Below are positions 36,442-45,084 of a stretch of 64,000 nucleotides of DNA, in pieces (position 1 is the first letter of the stretch; every line of letters begins with the position of its first letter). Both the position numbers and the translations under genes were made by a program. This DNA comes from Pistricoccus aurantiacus (GTDB lineage: Bacteria; Pseudomonadota; Gammaproteobacteria; Pseudomonadales; Halomonadaceae), in NCBI RefSeq assembly GCF_007954585.1, contig NZ_CP042382.1, positions 2,418,001 to 2,482,000 on the forward strand, read 5' to 3'. A model generated the notes under the pieces. That model saw only the letters and a list, made by a program, of their open reading frames with translations. It was not told where the DNA came from and made no database searches.

Positions 36442-38014
36442 CCCGGATATTGCACCAGACATGCAAAAAGCGGCTGAAAATCGGTTATAATTCAAGCTCC
36501 TATACAAGAACCAACCGACTCAGCCGCCATGACAAAATGTACCACGCCGACCGCCGCCTTTCCACGCTGCAAAGGCCGTCAGATCCTCGCCAGCTTCGAT
36601 GGCGGTGACGTCACCTCCGACGGCGGCATCCTGCTGCTGCGGCAGATGGATCGTGAGGTGGGCCTGACTCGCGCCGTCGCCCGCCGGATCAGCGATGATC
36701 GTGACCCGCAGCGCTGCCTGCATCGCACCGAAACTCTGGTCCGGCAACGCGTGTTCGGCCTGGCGATGGGCTATGAAGATCTCAACGACCACCATGCCCT
36801 GCGTCATGACATCGCCCTACAGACCGCCGTCAATACGGATGGCGTGCTGGCCAGCCAGTCGACCCTGTGTCGCTTCGAACAGCAGGCCGGCCGGGATTGG
36901 GCGGTCGCCATCCACGAGGAGATGATCGAGCAGTTCATCCGTTCGTTCCGGCAGCCGCCCAAGAAGCCGCTCTACCTCGACTTCGATGCCACCGATGACC
37001 GAGTACACGGCCAGCAACTCGGACGGCACTTCAATGGTTACTACGACCACTACATCTTCCTGCCGCTATGCGTATTCTGTGGCGACCAGCTGCTGGTCAG
37101 CTATCTGCGTCCGGCCTCGCGAGATGCCGCCCATCACGCCGGCGCCATCCTCGCCTTGCTGGTCCGGCGGCTGCGCCAAGAATGGCCCGATGTGAAGATC
37201 GTCTTCCGTGGCGACAGCGGCTTCTGCCGCCCGCTGATCCTCAATTGGTGCGACCGCCACGGCGTCGATTACATCATCGGCATCGCCGGCAACCAGCGCC
37301 TGGCCAAGCTGGCTCTAGACATCGACTACGCGTCGGCCATCCGCTTCGAGAAGACCTGGGAGAAGCAGCGTGTCTTCGGCTTCATCAAGTACGCCGCCGG
37401 CAGTTGGAACAAACGCCGACGACAGGTGATCGTCAAGTCCGAGACCACGCGGCGCGGCTTCAACACCCGCTATGTGGTCACCAACCTGCGGGGTTGCAGC
37501 GCCGAATGGCTCTACGATAATCGCTACTGCGCCCGGGGCGAGATGGAGAACCGCATCAAGGAGCAGCAGTTCCTGTTCTCCGACCGCACCAGTTGTCACG
37601 AGTGGTGGCCCAACCAGTACCGGCTGCTGCTCTCGGGGCTGGCCTACCTGCTGCTGGAACGGATGCGTCGGGTTTACCTCAAACGCACCGCCTTCGCCCA
37701 AGCCCAGGTCAACACCATCCGCCTGAAGCTGCTGAAGATCGGCGCCGTCATTACCCGCAACACGCGCACTATCCGGTTGATGCTGAGCAGCCAGTATCCC
37801 GAGCAAGACCTTTTCCTGAAGCTGGCCAGCAAGTTGGTGCCGGGATAGCGTCGCAGCGTGCTGTCCCCGGCACAGAAAAGACATGGGGGTTGGGGGAAGT
37901 GCGCCCTGAAGCCAGGAAATTGATCAAGAAATAGCCAATCCCAACCCCGATCGCCATCATCCCCACCGAGCCTGGAATCTGGGAGCGTCTGGCCGGCCCG
38001 GTGCAATATCCGGG
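36442..38014 (+). mobile_element. Complete IS1380-family insertion sequence, 1573 bp
   Basis: Perfect 15-bp terminal inverted repeats CCCGGATATTGCACC (36442-36456) and GGTGCAATATCCGGG (38000-38014) bound one transposase gene. Both sides carry CTAG (36438-36441 and 38015-38018), consistent with a 4-bp target duplication, although the palindromic tetramer could also be part of the repeats. A small fragment of a related element lies at 56856-56921. Confidence 0.9.
36529..37848 (+). CDS. IS1380-family transposase
   Basis: This 439-residue DDE transposase has the IS1380 opening FDGGDVTSDGGILLLRQMDR, the first catalytic Asp in LYLDFDATDDRVHGQQ, the second in VKIVFRGDSGFCRP and the C-terminal ENRIKEQQFLFSDRTSCHEW segment with the catalytic Glu. 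The frame is intact and the flanking repeats are perfect, so the element is likely functional and recently inserted. Codon use is high-GC like the flanking chromosome. Confidence 0.93.
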   Translation: MTKCTTPTAAFPRCKGRQILASFDGGDVTSDGGILLLRQMDREVGLTRAVARRISDDRDPQRCLHRTETLVRQRVFGLAMGYEDLNDHHALRHDIALQTAVNTDGVLASQSTLCRFEQQAGRDWAVAIHEEMIEQFIRSFRQPPKKPLYLDFDATDDRVHGQQLGRHFNGYYDHYIFLPLCVFCGDQLLVSYLRPASRDAAHHAGAILALLVRRLRQEWPDVKIVFRGDSGFCRPLILNWCDRHGVDYIIGIAGNQRLAKLALDIDYASAIRFEKTWEKQRVFGFIKYAAGSWNKRRRQVIVKSETTRRGFNTRYVVTNLRGCSAEWLYDNRYCARGEMENRIKEQQFLFSDRTSCHEWWPNQYRLLLSGLAYLLLERMRRVYLKRTAFAQAQVNTIRLKLLKIGAVITRNTRTIRLMLSSQYPEQDLFLKLASKLVPG

Positions 38015-38173
38015 CTAGGTGTCAGCCGTAAGTGGGTGGCGAGGTACGAGTGGCTACTGGAGGCAGCCGGCTGCACGCCATGGGGAGACGCTGGTTGGAT
38101 CACGTTGACTCTTTTATATTCTAGTTCGGGTCTATCGCCTAAGAATGCGTGAGTGTCCCGGCCGATGCCGGAC

Positions 38174-38521
38174 TCAACGTTTTTGAGCGGCTTTGCCACA
38201 AAGCCGGCGGTGCAGCCTTCGCATCGCTAAATATAGGCGCACACGTGCCAGACCCAATCCCACCAGCTTGCCGATCAGTGCACTGGCGAATAATACAGCC
38301 AATCCGATAGCTACGGTGCTTTGCCAGGCTCTTCCTGCTATTGGCATCAAAAGCGTATGAATGACCCAACTTATGGTCACGATGAGCATCACAATCGACC
38401 CGAAACGGCAACCACAGTCTTCGCGCAGGCTATCCAGCCGCCGCTTCACAACCACCGCCTCATGGGCGGGTAAAGACTCCAGGTATATTTGCAATATGCG
38501 ATCGTTCATCATCGTCATCAT
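38174..38521 (-). CDS. Small membrane protein of unknown function
   Basis: This 115-residue protein has two predicted membrane helices (SIVMLIVTISWVIHTLLMPI; VAIGLAVLFASALIGKLVGL), a basic C-terminus (RLHRRLCGKAAQKR) and a soluble N-terminus containing LESLPAHEAVVVKRRLDSLR. Its ATG overlaps the TGA of the upstream metalloprotease gene as ATGA, so the two are coupled and probably act together, for instance as membrane anchor, exporter accessory or protective protein (inference). I do not recognise a family. Confidence 0.7.
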   Translation of the reverse strand: MMTMMNDRILQIYLESLPAHEAVVVKRRLDSLREDCGCRFGSIVMLIVTISWVIHTLLMPIAGRAWQSTVAIGLAVLFASALIGKLVGLGLARVRLYLAMRRLHRRLCGKAAQKR

Positions 38522-39960
38522 GTTAGCTCAATTCGCCTATTAGCGAGGCAGTCTGTTGGAAAGTGCGCAATGATGTAATCCCACACTTTTTTGGCCTCAT
38601 CGTGGGTGAACTGCGGTTCGCCACTAAAACAGAGGTATTCCGGCACCAGCCATCCGCTCCACCAACTACGGTCCTTAGGGTTGACCATGATGCGGTCTAA
38701 CCCATCCACATGGCAGAGTCCAAAGGTATGCCCGAGTTCGTGGATGGGTACCCATGTGCGCGCCCAATCCGGAAGTCCATGTCTATAAATAGCTCCGGTG
38801 CCCCCATGGTTTCCAAGTGTCCCACCACCCTCCAGACAAGTGCTTGAATACATGCAAGCAGCGTAGCCGGTATAAGAATCGTGTGCTTGAAAACGGAAGG
38901 TTGCAAAGATGACTGGTTGGCACAATAAATACCTGGCCCTTTCTTCAGCAGTGATGTCCTTGGGATCATTAGGGTGGTTGCATTTGAATCCTCGAACCGC
39001 AGGTTCGCGGTTGAACGGGTTTTCGGCCAGCAGATTTATCACTTCACACGAATTTTGTAACTTGTCAGTTTTAGTAATAACAGCTTGCACTTGGGTTGGT
39101 TCAGTAAGAAGCACGTCCTGTAGATCAACAACGAGCTTCAAGCCAATTGTATCCCCCTTGATTTGGATATTGTGAACTCTGTCGATGAGAGCGGAATCAC
39201 TCATAGCATAGATTGAAAACCTCTTGCTGCTTGGATTATTCAAGTATGAATCGATATCGGATTCAGATGAAACGTCGCCACGAATCTCCGGTTTGCTTCT
39301 TTGCAAAAAATTGTCCCATCTAAAACCTGCCAACTTTTTAAGGTCCACTCTCATGGCAGGGTTTGTCTCATTGTTCCAACGGACCAAGGCGGGAATGGTT
39401 TCGCCTGGCTCTGTGAAGTCGGATCGAACAAAGCCACGGTAACTCGTCAGAGTCAAGCGCAAGCCGAAACCACCCCCATTGATACCAAGCGCCTCTTTAA
39501 TCTGAGAACGGTCGTCATCGGTGAAGCGGGAACTTTTATCGATGAGATCTTCTGCATAGCTTATTAGACGCCATTTATTAGCGCTTTCTCGAAATGCTCC
39601 GTAGAGACCGCATGGGAGGATAACCGTCCGAATTATATCTCCGATCAAGCCGCCTGCAGCGCCCACGATTTTAAGGAAACCATCCCAGATGCGACTCCAG
39701 TCCCATGTAAAAATGCCAGCAATAATGTCCCAGCCGCCCTTTATAATCGCGATGAGAAGATCGAAGAAGTCACCTAATATTTCACAGACGCTTTTAACCA
39801 CCCATTTCACTATTGTGACAATGACCCAAACCAGGGAGCAGAACCATTTGTTGCAGCAGGCGCACCACCACTTACATTTTCGCTTTACACACTGCTCAAC
39901 TTGTTGCGAGACATTATCTTCCACCCACTCGCCGATCTGATGACAATACTTCTGTGCCAT
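38518..39960 (-). CDS. Metzincin-type zinc metalloprotease with Trp/Cys-rich N-terminus
   Basis: This 480-residue protein starts at 39960 (AAAGGAGAAGCAT before the ATG). The catalytic zinc site HELGHTFGLCH (about residues 405-415) is followed by a Met-turn candidate, RIMVNP, the metzincin pattern HExxHxxGxxH. The first 125 residues are unusual: CVKRKCKWWCACCNKWFC, then a strongly hydrophobic stretch (SLVWVIVTIVKWVVKSVCEI) and several Gly/Trp-rich amphipathic segments. No classical signal peptide or propeptide Cys switch is evident. The DNA is AT-richer than the rest of the window. The N-terminus could be a membrane-inserting or packaging region that delivers the protease; that is inference. 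Confidence 0.8.
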   Translation of the reverse strand: MAQKYCHQIGEWVEDNVSQQVEQCVKRKCKWWCACCNKWFCSLVWVIVTIVKWVVKSVCEILGDFFDLLIAIIKGGWDIIAGIFTWDWSRIWDGFLKIVGAAGGLIGDIIRTVILPCGLYGAFRESANKWRLISYAEDLIDKSSRFTDDDRSQIKEALGINGGGFGLRLTLTSYRGFVRSDFTEPGETIPALVRWNNETNPAMRVDLKKLAGFRWDNFLQRSKPEIRGDVSSESDIDSYLNNPSSKRFSIYAMSDSALIDRVHNIQIKGDTIGLKLVVDLQDVLLTEPTQVQAVITKTDKLQNSCEVINLLAENPFNREPAVRGFKCNHPNDPKDITAEERARYLLCQPVIFATFRFQAHDSYTGYAACMYSSTCLEGGGTLGNHGGTGAIYRHGLPDWARTWVPIHELGHTFGLCHVDGLDRIMVNPKDRSWWSGWLVPEYLCFSGEPQFTHDEAKKVWDYIIAHFPTDCLANRRIELT

Positions 39961-40345
39961 ATGCTTCTCCTTTCTTGCACCTAGCAACTAAGTTACTGGC
40001 AATACAAGACCCTTATAGGAATGCACCCGTCGGTCGAAAGCATGCTCTGACAGCTTTACCGGGCTCTGCTTGCGCCTAATAGTTTTCTGGAAAAACTGTT
40101 GCGCTATTGGCTGGGCAGACCAGGTATCATCTGGGGCAATACCTCGATACATCACTGTCGTGACGTAGATGATATGATGATGCCGAAGTCGTTAAACTTC
40201 ATTGCAGCGTTGTTCAATCATGGCGGCTTAAAGAGGCGCTAGGGAGGCCAGGGCAGGGGGCCCATTTCCGCTGCTCGTCCATATACTTACCGAGCGGGTG
40301 CATGATGATGGAGGCGTACTCATCCTCTGGGTTAAGGCAGTAGTG
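39961..40345. other. Intergenic region without a supported gene
   Basis: On the plus strand a 57-codon open stretch without a start codon (about 40051-40241, including RALLAPNSFLEKLLRYWLGR) reads like protein sequence and may be a relic. I cannot assign it. No clear promoter or terminator was found. Confidence 0.35.
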
Positions 40346-41026
40346 CTAAGGGCCTGGCAGCACACTGACATTCAGTTCGTAGTGCGCCGGTACAGCATTA
40401 CCACTGGTCGCTTTGAAATCGAGCGCCAAGTCAGCTGGCGATCTGCTGATCGTATGTTTAGCGATAAAGTCATCTCGGTCGTACCAATGGTCACCATCAT
40501 TCTCGAACAAGCTCAACTCCGGCGATCCTTGGAACAGGAATTCGTCGCCCAGGGATTTTGTCTGGCCCTGTGTCATGTTAGGCAATGACCTTTTGGTTCC
40601 GTTAAAGGTCACGTACAGCTCATCCGTGAAGGTCTCCGCCTGCCGTAGGCATGTGATGGATCTAAGGCGGAGAATGGCCATCCTAGGGGTCTCCGAGTCC
40701 GCCGTTACGCTTACATTTAATACGTAGTGTGCCCCTATGGCGTTGCCGCTGGTGGCTTCGAAATCGAGCGCTACGTCAGCTGTCGATTCGGTGATGACGT
40801 GTTTGTCGATAAAATCGTCTCGATCGTACCAATGGTTTCCATCATTCTCGAACAAGCTCAGTTGCGGCGATCCTTGGAATAGAAATTCGTCGCCCAGGAA
40901 TTTTGTCTGACCCTGAGTCATGTTGGGCAACGATCGCTTTGTGCCGTTGAAGGTTACATACAGCTCATCCGTAAAAGTCTCCGCCTGCTGTATGCATGTG
41001 ATTGATATGAGTTTAAGTATGGCCAT
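40346..41026 (-). CDS. Protein made of two near-identical tandem domains
   Basis: This 226-residue protein consists of two copies of a roughly 113-residue unit, each starting MAILxL.SITC and sharing QAETFTDELYVTFNGTKRSL, GDEFLFQGSP and HWYDRDDFI. The copies differ at only a small fraction of sites. Each unit is beta-rich with acidic loops (LSLFENDGxHWYDRDDF), reminiscent of small C2-like or calcium-dependent beta-sandwich domains, but I cannot name the family. AAGGAGAGAAAC precedes the ATG. There is no signal peptide. The recent-looking duplication lies in the AT-rich block with the metalloprotease and crystallin genes. Confidence 0.75.
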   Translation of the reverse strand: MAILKLISITCIQQAETFTDELYVTFNGTKRSLPNMTQGQTKFLGDEFLFQGSPQLSLFENDGNHWYDRDDFIDKHVITESTADVALDFEATSGNAIGAHYVLNVSVTADSETPRMAILRLRSITCLRQAETFTDELYVTFNGTKRSLPNMTQGQTKSLGDEFLFQGSPELSLFENDGDHWYDRDDFIAKHTISRSPADLALDFKATSGNAVPAHYELNVSVLPGP

Positions 41027-41094
41027 GTTTCTCTCCTTATCGTCATCGATTGTCTTGAAACCGGCCTAACGATATGAAAGAATTCTTCGAGCCG

Positions 41095-41277
41095 TCAGAC
41101 ACGGATTCTTATCGGCGTGCCGCATTCATACGGCGTCCAGTTGTACCGAGAAAACGCTATGGCGTGGTCGAGGTCATCTACGTCATCCGCACAATCTGTA
41201 TGCTTAGTTTGGAGCACAAAATATCGGTTGATGCTGCCCCACCGATGGCAATAGATAGATTCAATTTTGTTGTTCAT
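41095..41277 (-). CDS. Small hypothetical protein
   Basis: This 60-residue frame reads IYCHRWGSINRYFVLQTKHT, then DCADDVDDLDHAIAFSRYNW and ends GTPIRIRV. The composition is protein-like and in keeping with the neighbouring Trp/Cys-containing genes. No ribosome binding site is visible and no family is recognised, so it may also be a gene remnant. The rest of 41027-41429 holds nothing I can support. Confidence 0.35.
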   Translation of the reverse strand: MNNKIESIYCHRWGSINRYFVLQTKHTDCADDVDDLDHAIAFSRYNWTPYECGTPIRIRV

Positions 41278-41429
41278 ACGCTAACAGGTATTATGCGGTA
41301 AGCGGCATCCGTCAGGAAGTTCATTCGCGTTCCACTTGGTCGCCGTGGACACTACCGACGAACGTTTACGATCGCGGACTTCAAAATCTTTCGAGATTTC
41401 TCTTTCCTCACCAACCCGCTGGAGAAGAA

Positions 41430-42017
41430 CTAAAAGAAATTCCAATAAGAACTCGCGATATCATTGAAATTAAAATCAGAGAACCTTGGATGCTGGAAGT
41501 AAGGATATCCGATAAGATATAGTCTTCGACCACGATACCACGAGTGTTCAAAGAGAATATTACCGCCCCAGGCTTTCGCCGAAGATGCCCGATCGTTAAA
41601 GCGGTAAGGCCACCATTTAAAATTAGGCCATGTTACGGAATAAAATTTGCTACCCCCTCGAAAGTCGTTATCTCTATAAAGTAACACTGAACCGATAGAA
41701 GTGTATCGGTGGTACTCTTCGATCCTCTTTTGCTGCTCATCGCTATTCATGTCTTCAAGTTCCAAATTCATCAGTTTGTCCGCTTGGGATTGGGCATGTT
41801 GGAGCAAGTAGTAATCGACCAAGGAGTCTGGATCGTTCAGAAAACGTTCGTGAATTGCTGAAATGCGCGCGTTGGCATCCTAAAGATTTTTGGCTATAGT
41901 CGGGTCTATCTTCGTCACTAGACGCATGCATTCATCGTTTGAAACATCTTTGATGACTTCTACACCTTTGTCTCCAACTTGCATTGCTATTACATGCACA
42001 TCTGTTGTTTTCTTCAT
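41430..42017 (-). pseudogene. Beta/gamma-crystallin domain protein interrupted by amber codon
   Basis: From an ATG at 42017 with GAGGAAG upstream the frame reads KKTTDVHVIAMQVGDKGVEV and onward to IDPTIAKNL, then TAG at 41882-41880. It continues in the same frame as DANARISAIHERFLNDPDSL through two Greek-key motifs (SVLLYRDNDFRGGSKFYSV; GGNILFEHSWYRGRRLYLIG) to 41430. Without the stop it would be 195 residues. The Y/F-x-x-x-x-F-x-G pattern and the Ser near each motif end are typical of calcium-binding beta/gamma-crystallins. TAG could be a CAG-to-TAG mutation. A TTG at 41822 could start a shortened 130-residue protein. Confidence 0.75.
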
Positions 42018-42030
42018 GACATCTTCCTCT

Positions 42031-42342
42031 TTAGAGTTGCGCGATCCAACGGACGATTCTCCGCGATGAAGCGGCAGGGGAGTATCCAGCGTGGTTGTCT
42101 ATGTCCCGTGACATAACGTTTGAATTAGCGGGCATGTGCGCACCAATGAAGTTTGTACTGACTAGAGCTATATAGGCCCACGCAGGTAATGGCAGACAAA
42201 AATGGTACATCGCGCCCTCGCCACGCTGATACATGAACATGGGAGCATCCAGCACCCCCTGGCCGCTCGGAACTGTGCCACGATCGCACAGGCATGTGCC
42301 ACCAGCCAACTGGGCGGGGCACGTGACCCCAACCCTGGCCAT
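42031..42342 (-). CDS. Small hypothetical protein, coupled to upstream gene
   Basis: This 103-residue protein starts at an ATG one base after the upstream stop (TAACATG), so translation is probably coupled. It has an N-terminal Cys-containing part (VGVTCPAQLAGGTCLCDRGT), a Tyr/Trp-rich hydrophobic middle (YHFCLPLPAWAYIALVSTN) and a basic C-terminus. The TCLCDRGTVPS piece faintly recalls PAAR-like (DUF4280) tips, but the repeats expected of that fold are not seen. Function unknown. Confidence 0.55.
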   Translation of the reverse strand: MARVGVTCPAQLAGGTCLCDRGTVPSGQGVLDAPMFMYQRGEGAMYHFCLPLPAWAYIALVSTNFIGAHMPANSNVMSRDIDNHAGYSPAASSRRIVRWIAQL

Positions 42343-42343
42343 G

Positions 42344-42673
42344 TTACGAGATGTCGCCACCATCATTGAACGGACAGTTGCCGATTGAGCCAAACGGTAC
42401 TTTGGAAAAGTACGTCCACAGGGTGTGGACCCACGGGCCGTTGCCTGTGCCGAACGGGTTCCAAGTCCAATAGGCCCACTCGTAAAGCAATCCGCCACAG
42501 CAACCCTGGTACTTGCGCCTAAAGGGGGACCAGCTGAATCTCCTGCGCCAAGGAAGGAAATCGTATTGATAGCGAGTTACCGTTCGCGACTTCTTGCAGG
42601 GGTAGGGAAAAATCCATTTCCAGCAAACAGTCCAATACGTCTCGACGACATTTACCCGTTCTTTGCATGCCAT
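42344..42673 (-). CDS. Trp/Cys-rich small protein of unknown function
   Basis: This 109-residue protein (ATG preceded by GAGGAGAACATC) is exceptionally rich in Trp, Tyr, Phe and Cys: YWTVCWKWIFPYPCKKSR, FSWSPFRRKYQGCCGG, WAYWTWNPFGTG, VHTLWTYFSKVPFG. It has no signal peptide or clean membrane helix. The Trp/Cys style resembles the N-terminus of the metalloprotease at 38518-39960, suggesting a shared delivery or assembly function (inference). It is followed 1 nt later by the 103-residue gene. Confidence 0.6.
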   Translation of the reverse strand: MACKERVNVVETYWTVCWKWIFPYPCKKSRTVTRYQYDFLPWRRRFSWSPFRRKYQGCCGGLLYEWAYWTWNPFGTGNGPWVHTLWTYFSKVPFGSIGNCPFNDGGDIS

Positions 42674-43062
42674 GATGTTCTCCTCGTATAAGGCTTTTCA
42701 GTCTAAGTTTTCTCATTAACAGGTAGTTGGCATTCAATGCATCCCTGACCCTTTACGTCCTTTCAAAATTCGAGAGGGATAGCTTATGCTCTACTGACCA
42801 TCATCCATGGTGACGATCTTGGTTATGTTCTTCTTCTGTTTCGCGTCCCAATCAATCTTGGCGAGTAGGTACGCAAAGCAAATACCTCTGGATATCTCGA
42901 CTGTCGTTGTATCGGAAGCTGACCTGCTGCCTATAAGGCTTTTTTCGTTCCCTGCGGGGCATTTGGTGCACAAGGAATCAGGCGTCTCCGGTCACGGCCA
43001 ATGGGATGGGAAAATATGCTGACATACATGCGCTGCGGCCCCTTCAGCCACAATCTCACGGC
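42674..43062. other. Intergenic region with a possible gene relic
   Basis: On the minus strand a roughly 70-codon open frame ends at 42791 (KSLIGSRSASDTTTVEISRG, LAKIDWDAKQKKNITKI). It has protein-like composition but no convincing start, so it may be the tail of a lost gene. Nothing else was recognised. Confidence 0.35.
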
Positions 43063-45084
43063 TCATTGGTGAGCCCGAACGCTGGCGCTTCGCTCGACAC
43101 CCGCCCTTTGCCTGGCGGCTTTCACGAGAACGCGGACCTCTTTCAAATACTCCAGCGCCTCTGCGCGCGTTCGCAGGGCGTTGACGCGAGCTACAATCGA
43201 GTCATGCTCACTCGGCGGCGCGACCTCAAGTTGCTGGGCAAGACCCGACGCGACGGTGGCTGCAATCCTGCCCGTCGGATCGTCATCAATGGACTTGTCT
43301 GGCTGTTCAGCTACGGTCGCTTCGAAGGAGACCTCGACGACTCGGGCGATCGCCCCACCCATCGGATCCGGCAGTTTCGTGGGAGTATCGGAACGCGGCA
43401 CATCGAGCATGGCAAGGGGCTTCAAGTCCGAGGTTGCCGACGATCGGCTCGTGAGTTCCTTGAGGCCGAAGAGCCTTATCACTGTGGATACGATCGTCGA
43501 GTGCTCGTAGCGGCGATGGTCGATCAGATTCCGGGGGATACGCGGTGAGATGACGATCGCGGGGACTCGCGGCCCGAGCTGATCGAAGGTGAACCCGAAC
43601 TTCCGCCCCGTAGCACCGGTCCGCCGCGCCGACGGGGGAGCCAGGTGATCATAGAAGCCGCCGTGCTCGTCATAGGTGATGATGAGCATGCTGTCGCCCC
43701 AGAGCGGCGAGGCGCGCAGAGCTTCATAGGTTTCTTTAATGATCATCTCGCCCGCCCTGACGCTGCCGAGAGGATGCTGCGAGTTGCCACCCCCGAACTC
43801 GGAAAGCGGGTCGTAGCTGGGTTCGATAAAGGTGTATGCCGCGTCATAGGAGGGAGAGGCAACGTCCTCGCGGAAATCCTCGAACTCGTCGATATCGAAC
43901 GTCCGACTGACGCCTTTGAGCAAGGCGACGTTGGGAAAACTGTCGTCGCTGTAGATTCGCCACTTAACGCCGGCTTCATCAAGCCGATCGAAGATCGTTC
44001 CACCTTTGAATGCAATGCCGGACCATGGGCTCGAGAAGGCTTCGGCATACTCTGTTTTCGTAGGTCCGTTGTCGAAGAAACCGGCGGTAGCCGCATGAAC
44101 GAAGAAGCGGTTGGGCTCAGTGGGGCCCGGCATGGACGAGAACCAGTGATCGCAGACGACGAACTCTCGCGCGAGAGCCGTGATGACCGGGACTTGATCC
44201 GGCGTAAAACACCGCATGGCCCCGTTCGGCAACTCCGGATGCGACTTGGCATAGACCGATACAAATCCCGAGTTGTTGATCGGCGGGTATGGCTGTCCGC
44301 TCACGTACACGGTCCCCTCGCCGCAAAGCTGTTCGAGGACACCTGGAAAACTATGCGATGGGTCATGCTCGGCCCGGTCCGGAGCACCTGGCTGCACCGT
44401 GTAGGTGACGCCGTTGTAGGAATTCGACTCCGATCCATTCAATCCATCGAGGGAAGTCGGCTGACCGGTCGCCGCATCGGTCCCGGTGATACCCGAGAAC
44501 CCAAGCATGTGGTCGAACGAGCGGTTCTCCAGCATCAGTACGAACACGTGCTTGATCTTGGACTTACGATGGTCGCGCACGATGGGATCGGAACCGCTGT
44601 GACCTGGAACCCTCCGAGGGGCTTCGCCCCGATGATCGCGCACGACGACTCTTTCCCCGCCAGGTAACGGTGCTGTGCGCGGCGGAACAGGCGGCGCCAC
44701 TCCGGCCATCGCGCTATTCATCGCTTTTCCGTCCCTTGCTCGTTTCCGCTCCCAATGACCGCTTACAAATTGCCCATCACGCATCGCACCGCGCACCCAA
44801 ATGAATCCCCCGCGCTCGGTTCGAAAAACGTGCACGTACGAGGTCTTCTTAGCGAAGCCGTACACCAAAAGATCAGGGCAATCCTCGAGTAGTTCGATCG
44901 AAGCACCGTAGCCACCGAACTCGTTGGCGTGCTCGTACAGAACGGCACAGTAGCCTGGCGCCACGCGAATCGAAGAGGCGACGTCGTTGCAGTCAGCTGT
45001 GAGCCTGGTGTGGCCCTCGTTGAGAGGCACGCCCGAACCAGTAAATTGTCGATCGCTGAATAGTGTGACCGGACCTTGTGTCAT
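43063..45084 (-). CDS. Phospholipase C/acid-phosphatase-type phosphoesterase fused to a beta/gamma-crystallin domain
   Basis: This 673-residue protein starts at 45084 (GAGAGAGGGCCATC before the ATG). Residues 1-95 form two crystallin motifs (VTLFSDRQFTGSGVPLNEG; CAVLYEHANEFGGYGASIEL). From about residue 160 it is a PF04185-type phosphoesterase: HVFVLMLENRSFDHMLGFSG with the catalytic ENRSFD, DQVPVITALAREFVVCDHWF and ITYDEHGGFYDHLAPPS. Such enzymes hydrolyse phospholipid head groups or phosphomonoesters. Family members usually carry a Tat signal, but here the crystallin domain replaces it. This suggests release by another route, and fits the presence of crystallin protein 41430-42017 nearby. 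Confidence 0.87.
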   Translation of the reverse strand: MTQGPVTLFSDRQFTGSGVPLNEGHTRLTADCNDVASSIRVAPGYCAVLYEHANEFGGYGASIELLEDCPDLLVYGFAKKTSYVHVFRTERGGFIWVRGAMRDGQFVSGHWERKRARDGKAMNSAMAGVAPPVPPRTAPLPGGERVVVRDHRGEAPRRVPGHSGSDPIVRDHRKSKIKHVFVLMLENRSFDHMLGFSGITGTDAATGQPTSLDGLNGSESNSYNGVTYTVQPGAPDRAEHDPSHSFPGVLEQLCGEGTVYVSGQPYPPINNSGFVSVYAKSHPELPNGAMRCFTPDQVPVITALAREFVVCDHWFSSMPGPTEPNRFFVHAATAGFFDNGPTKTEYAEAFSSPWSGIAFKGGTIFDRLDEAGVKWRIYSDDSFPNVALLKGVSRTFDIDEFEDFREDVASPSYDAAYTFIEPSYDPLSEFGGGNSQHPLGSVRAGEMIIKETYEALRASPLWGDSMLIITYDEHGGFYDHLAPPSARRTGATGRKFGFTFDQLGPRVPAIVISPRIPRNLIDHRRYEHSTIVSTVIRLFGLKELTSRSSATSDLKPLAMLDVPRSDTPTKLPDPMGGAIARVVEVSFEATVAEQPDKSIDDDPTGRIAATVASGLAQQLEVAPPSEHDSIVARVNALRTRAEALEYLKEVRVLVKAARQRAGVERSASVRAHQ

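Noticed and set aside
42031-42342. PAAR/DUF4280 spike protein
   Set aside because: Only a single CLCDRGTVPS-like piece fits; the repeated beta-turn pattern and neighbouring VgrG or T6SS genes are missing.
42031-42498. 155-residue frame as one protein with the Trp-rich gene via a frameshift
   Set aside because: The upstream gene ends naturally at TAA and a new ATG follows after one base, so two coupled genes explain the sequence better.
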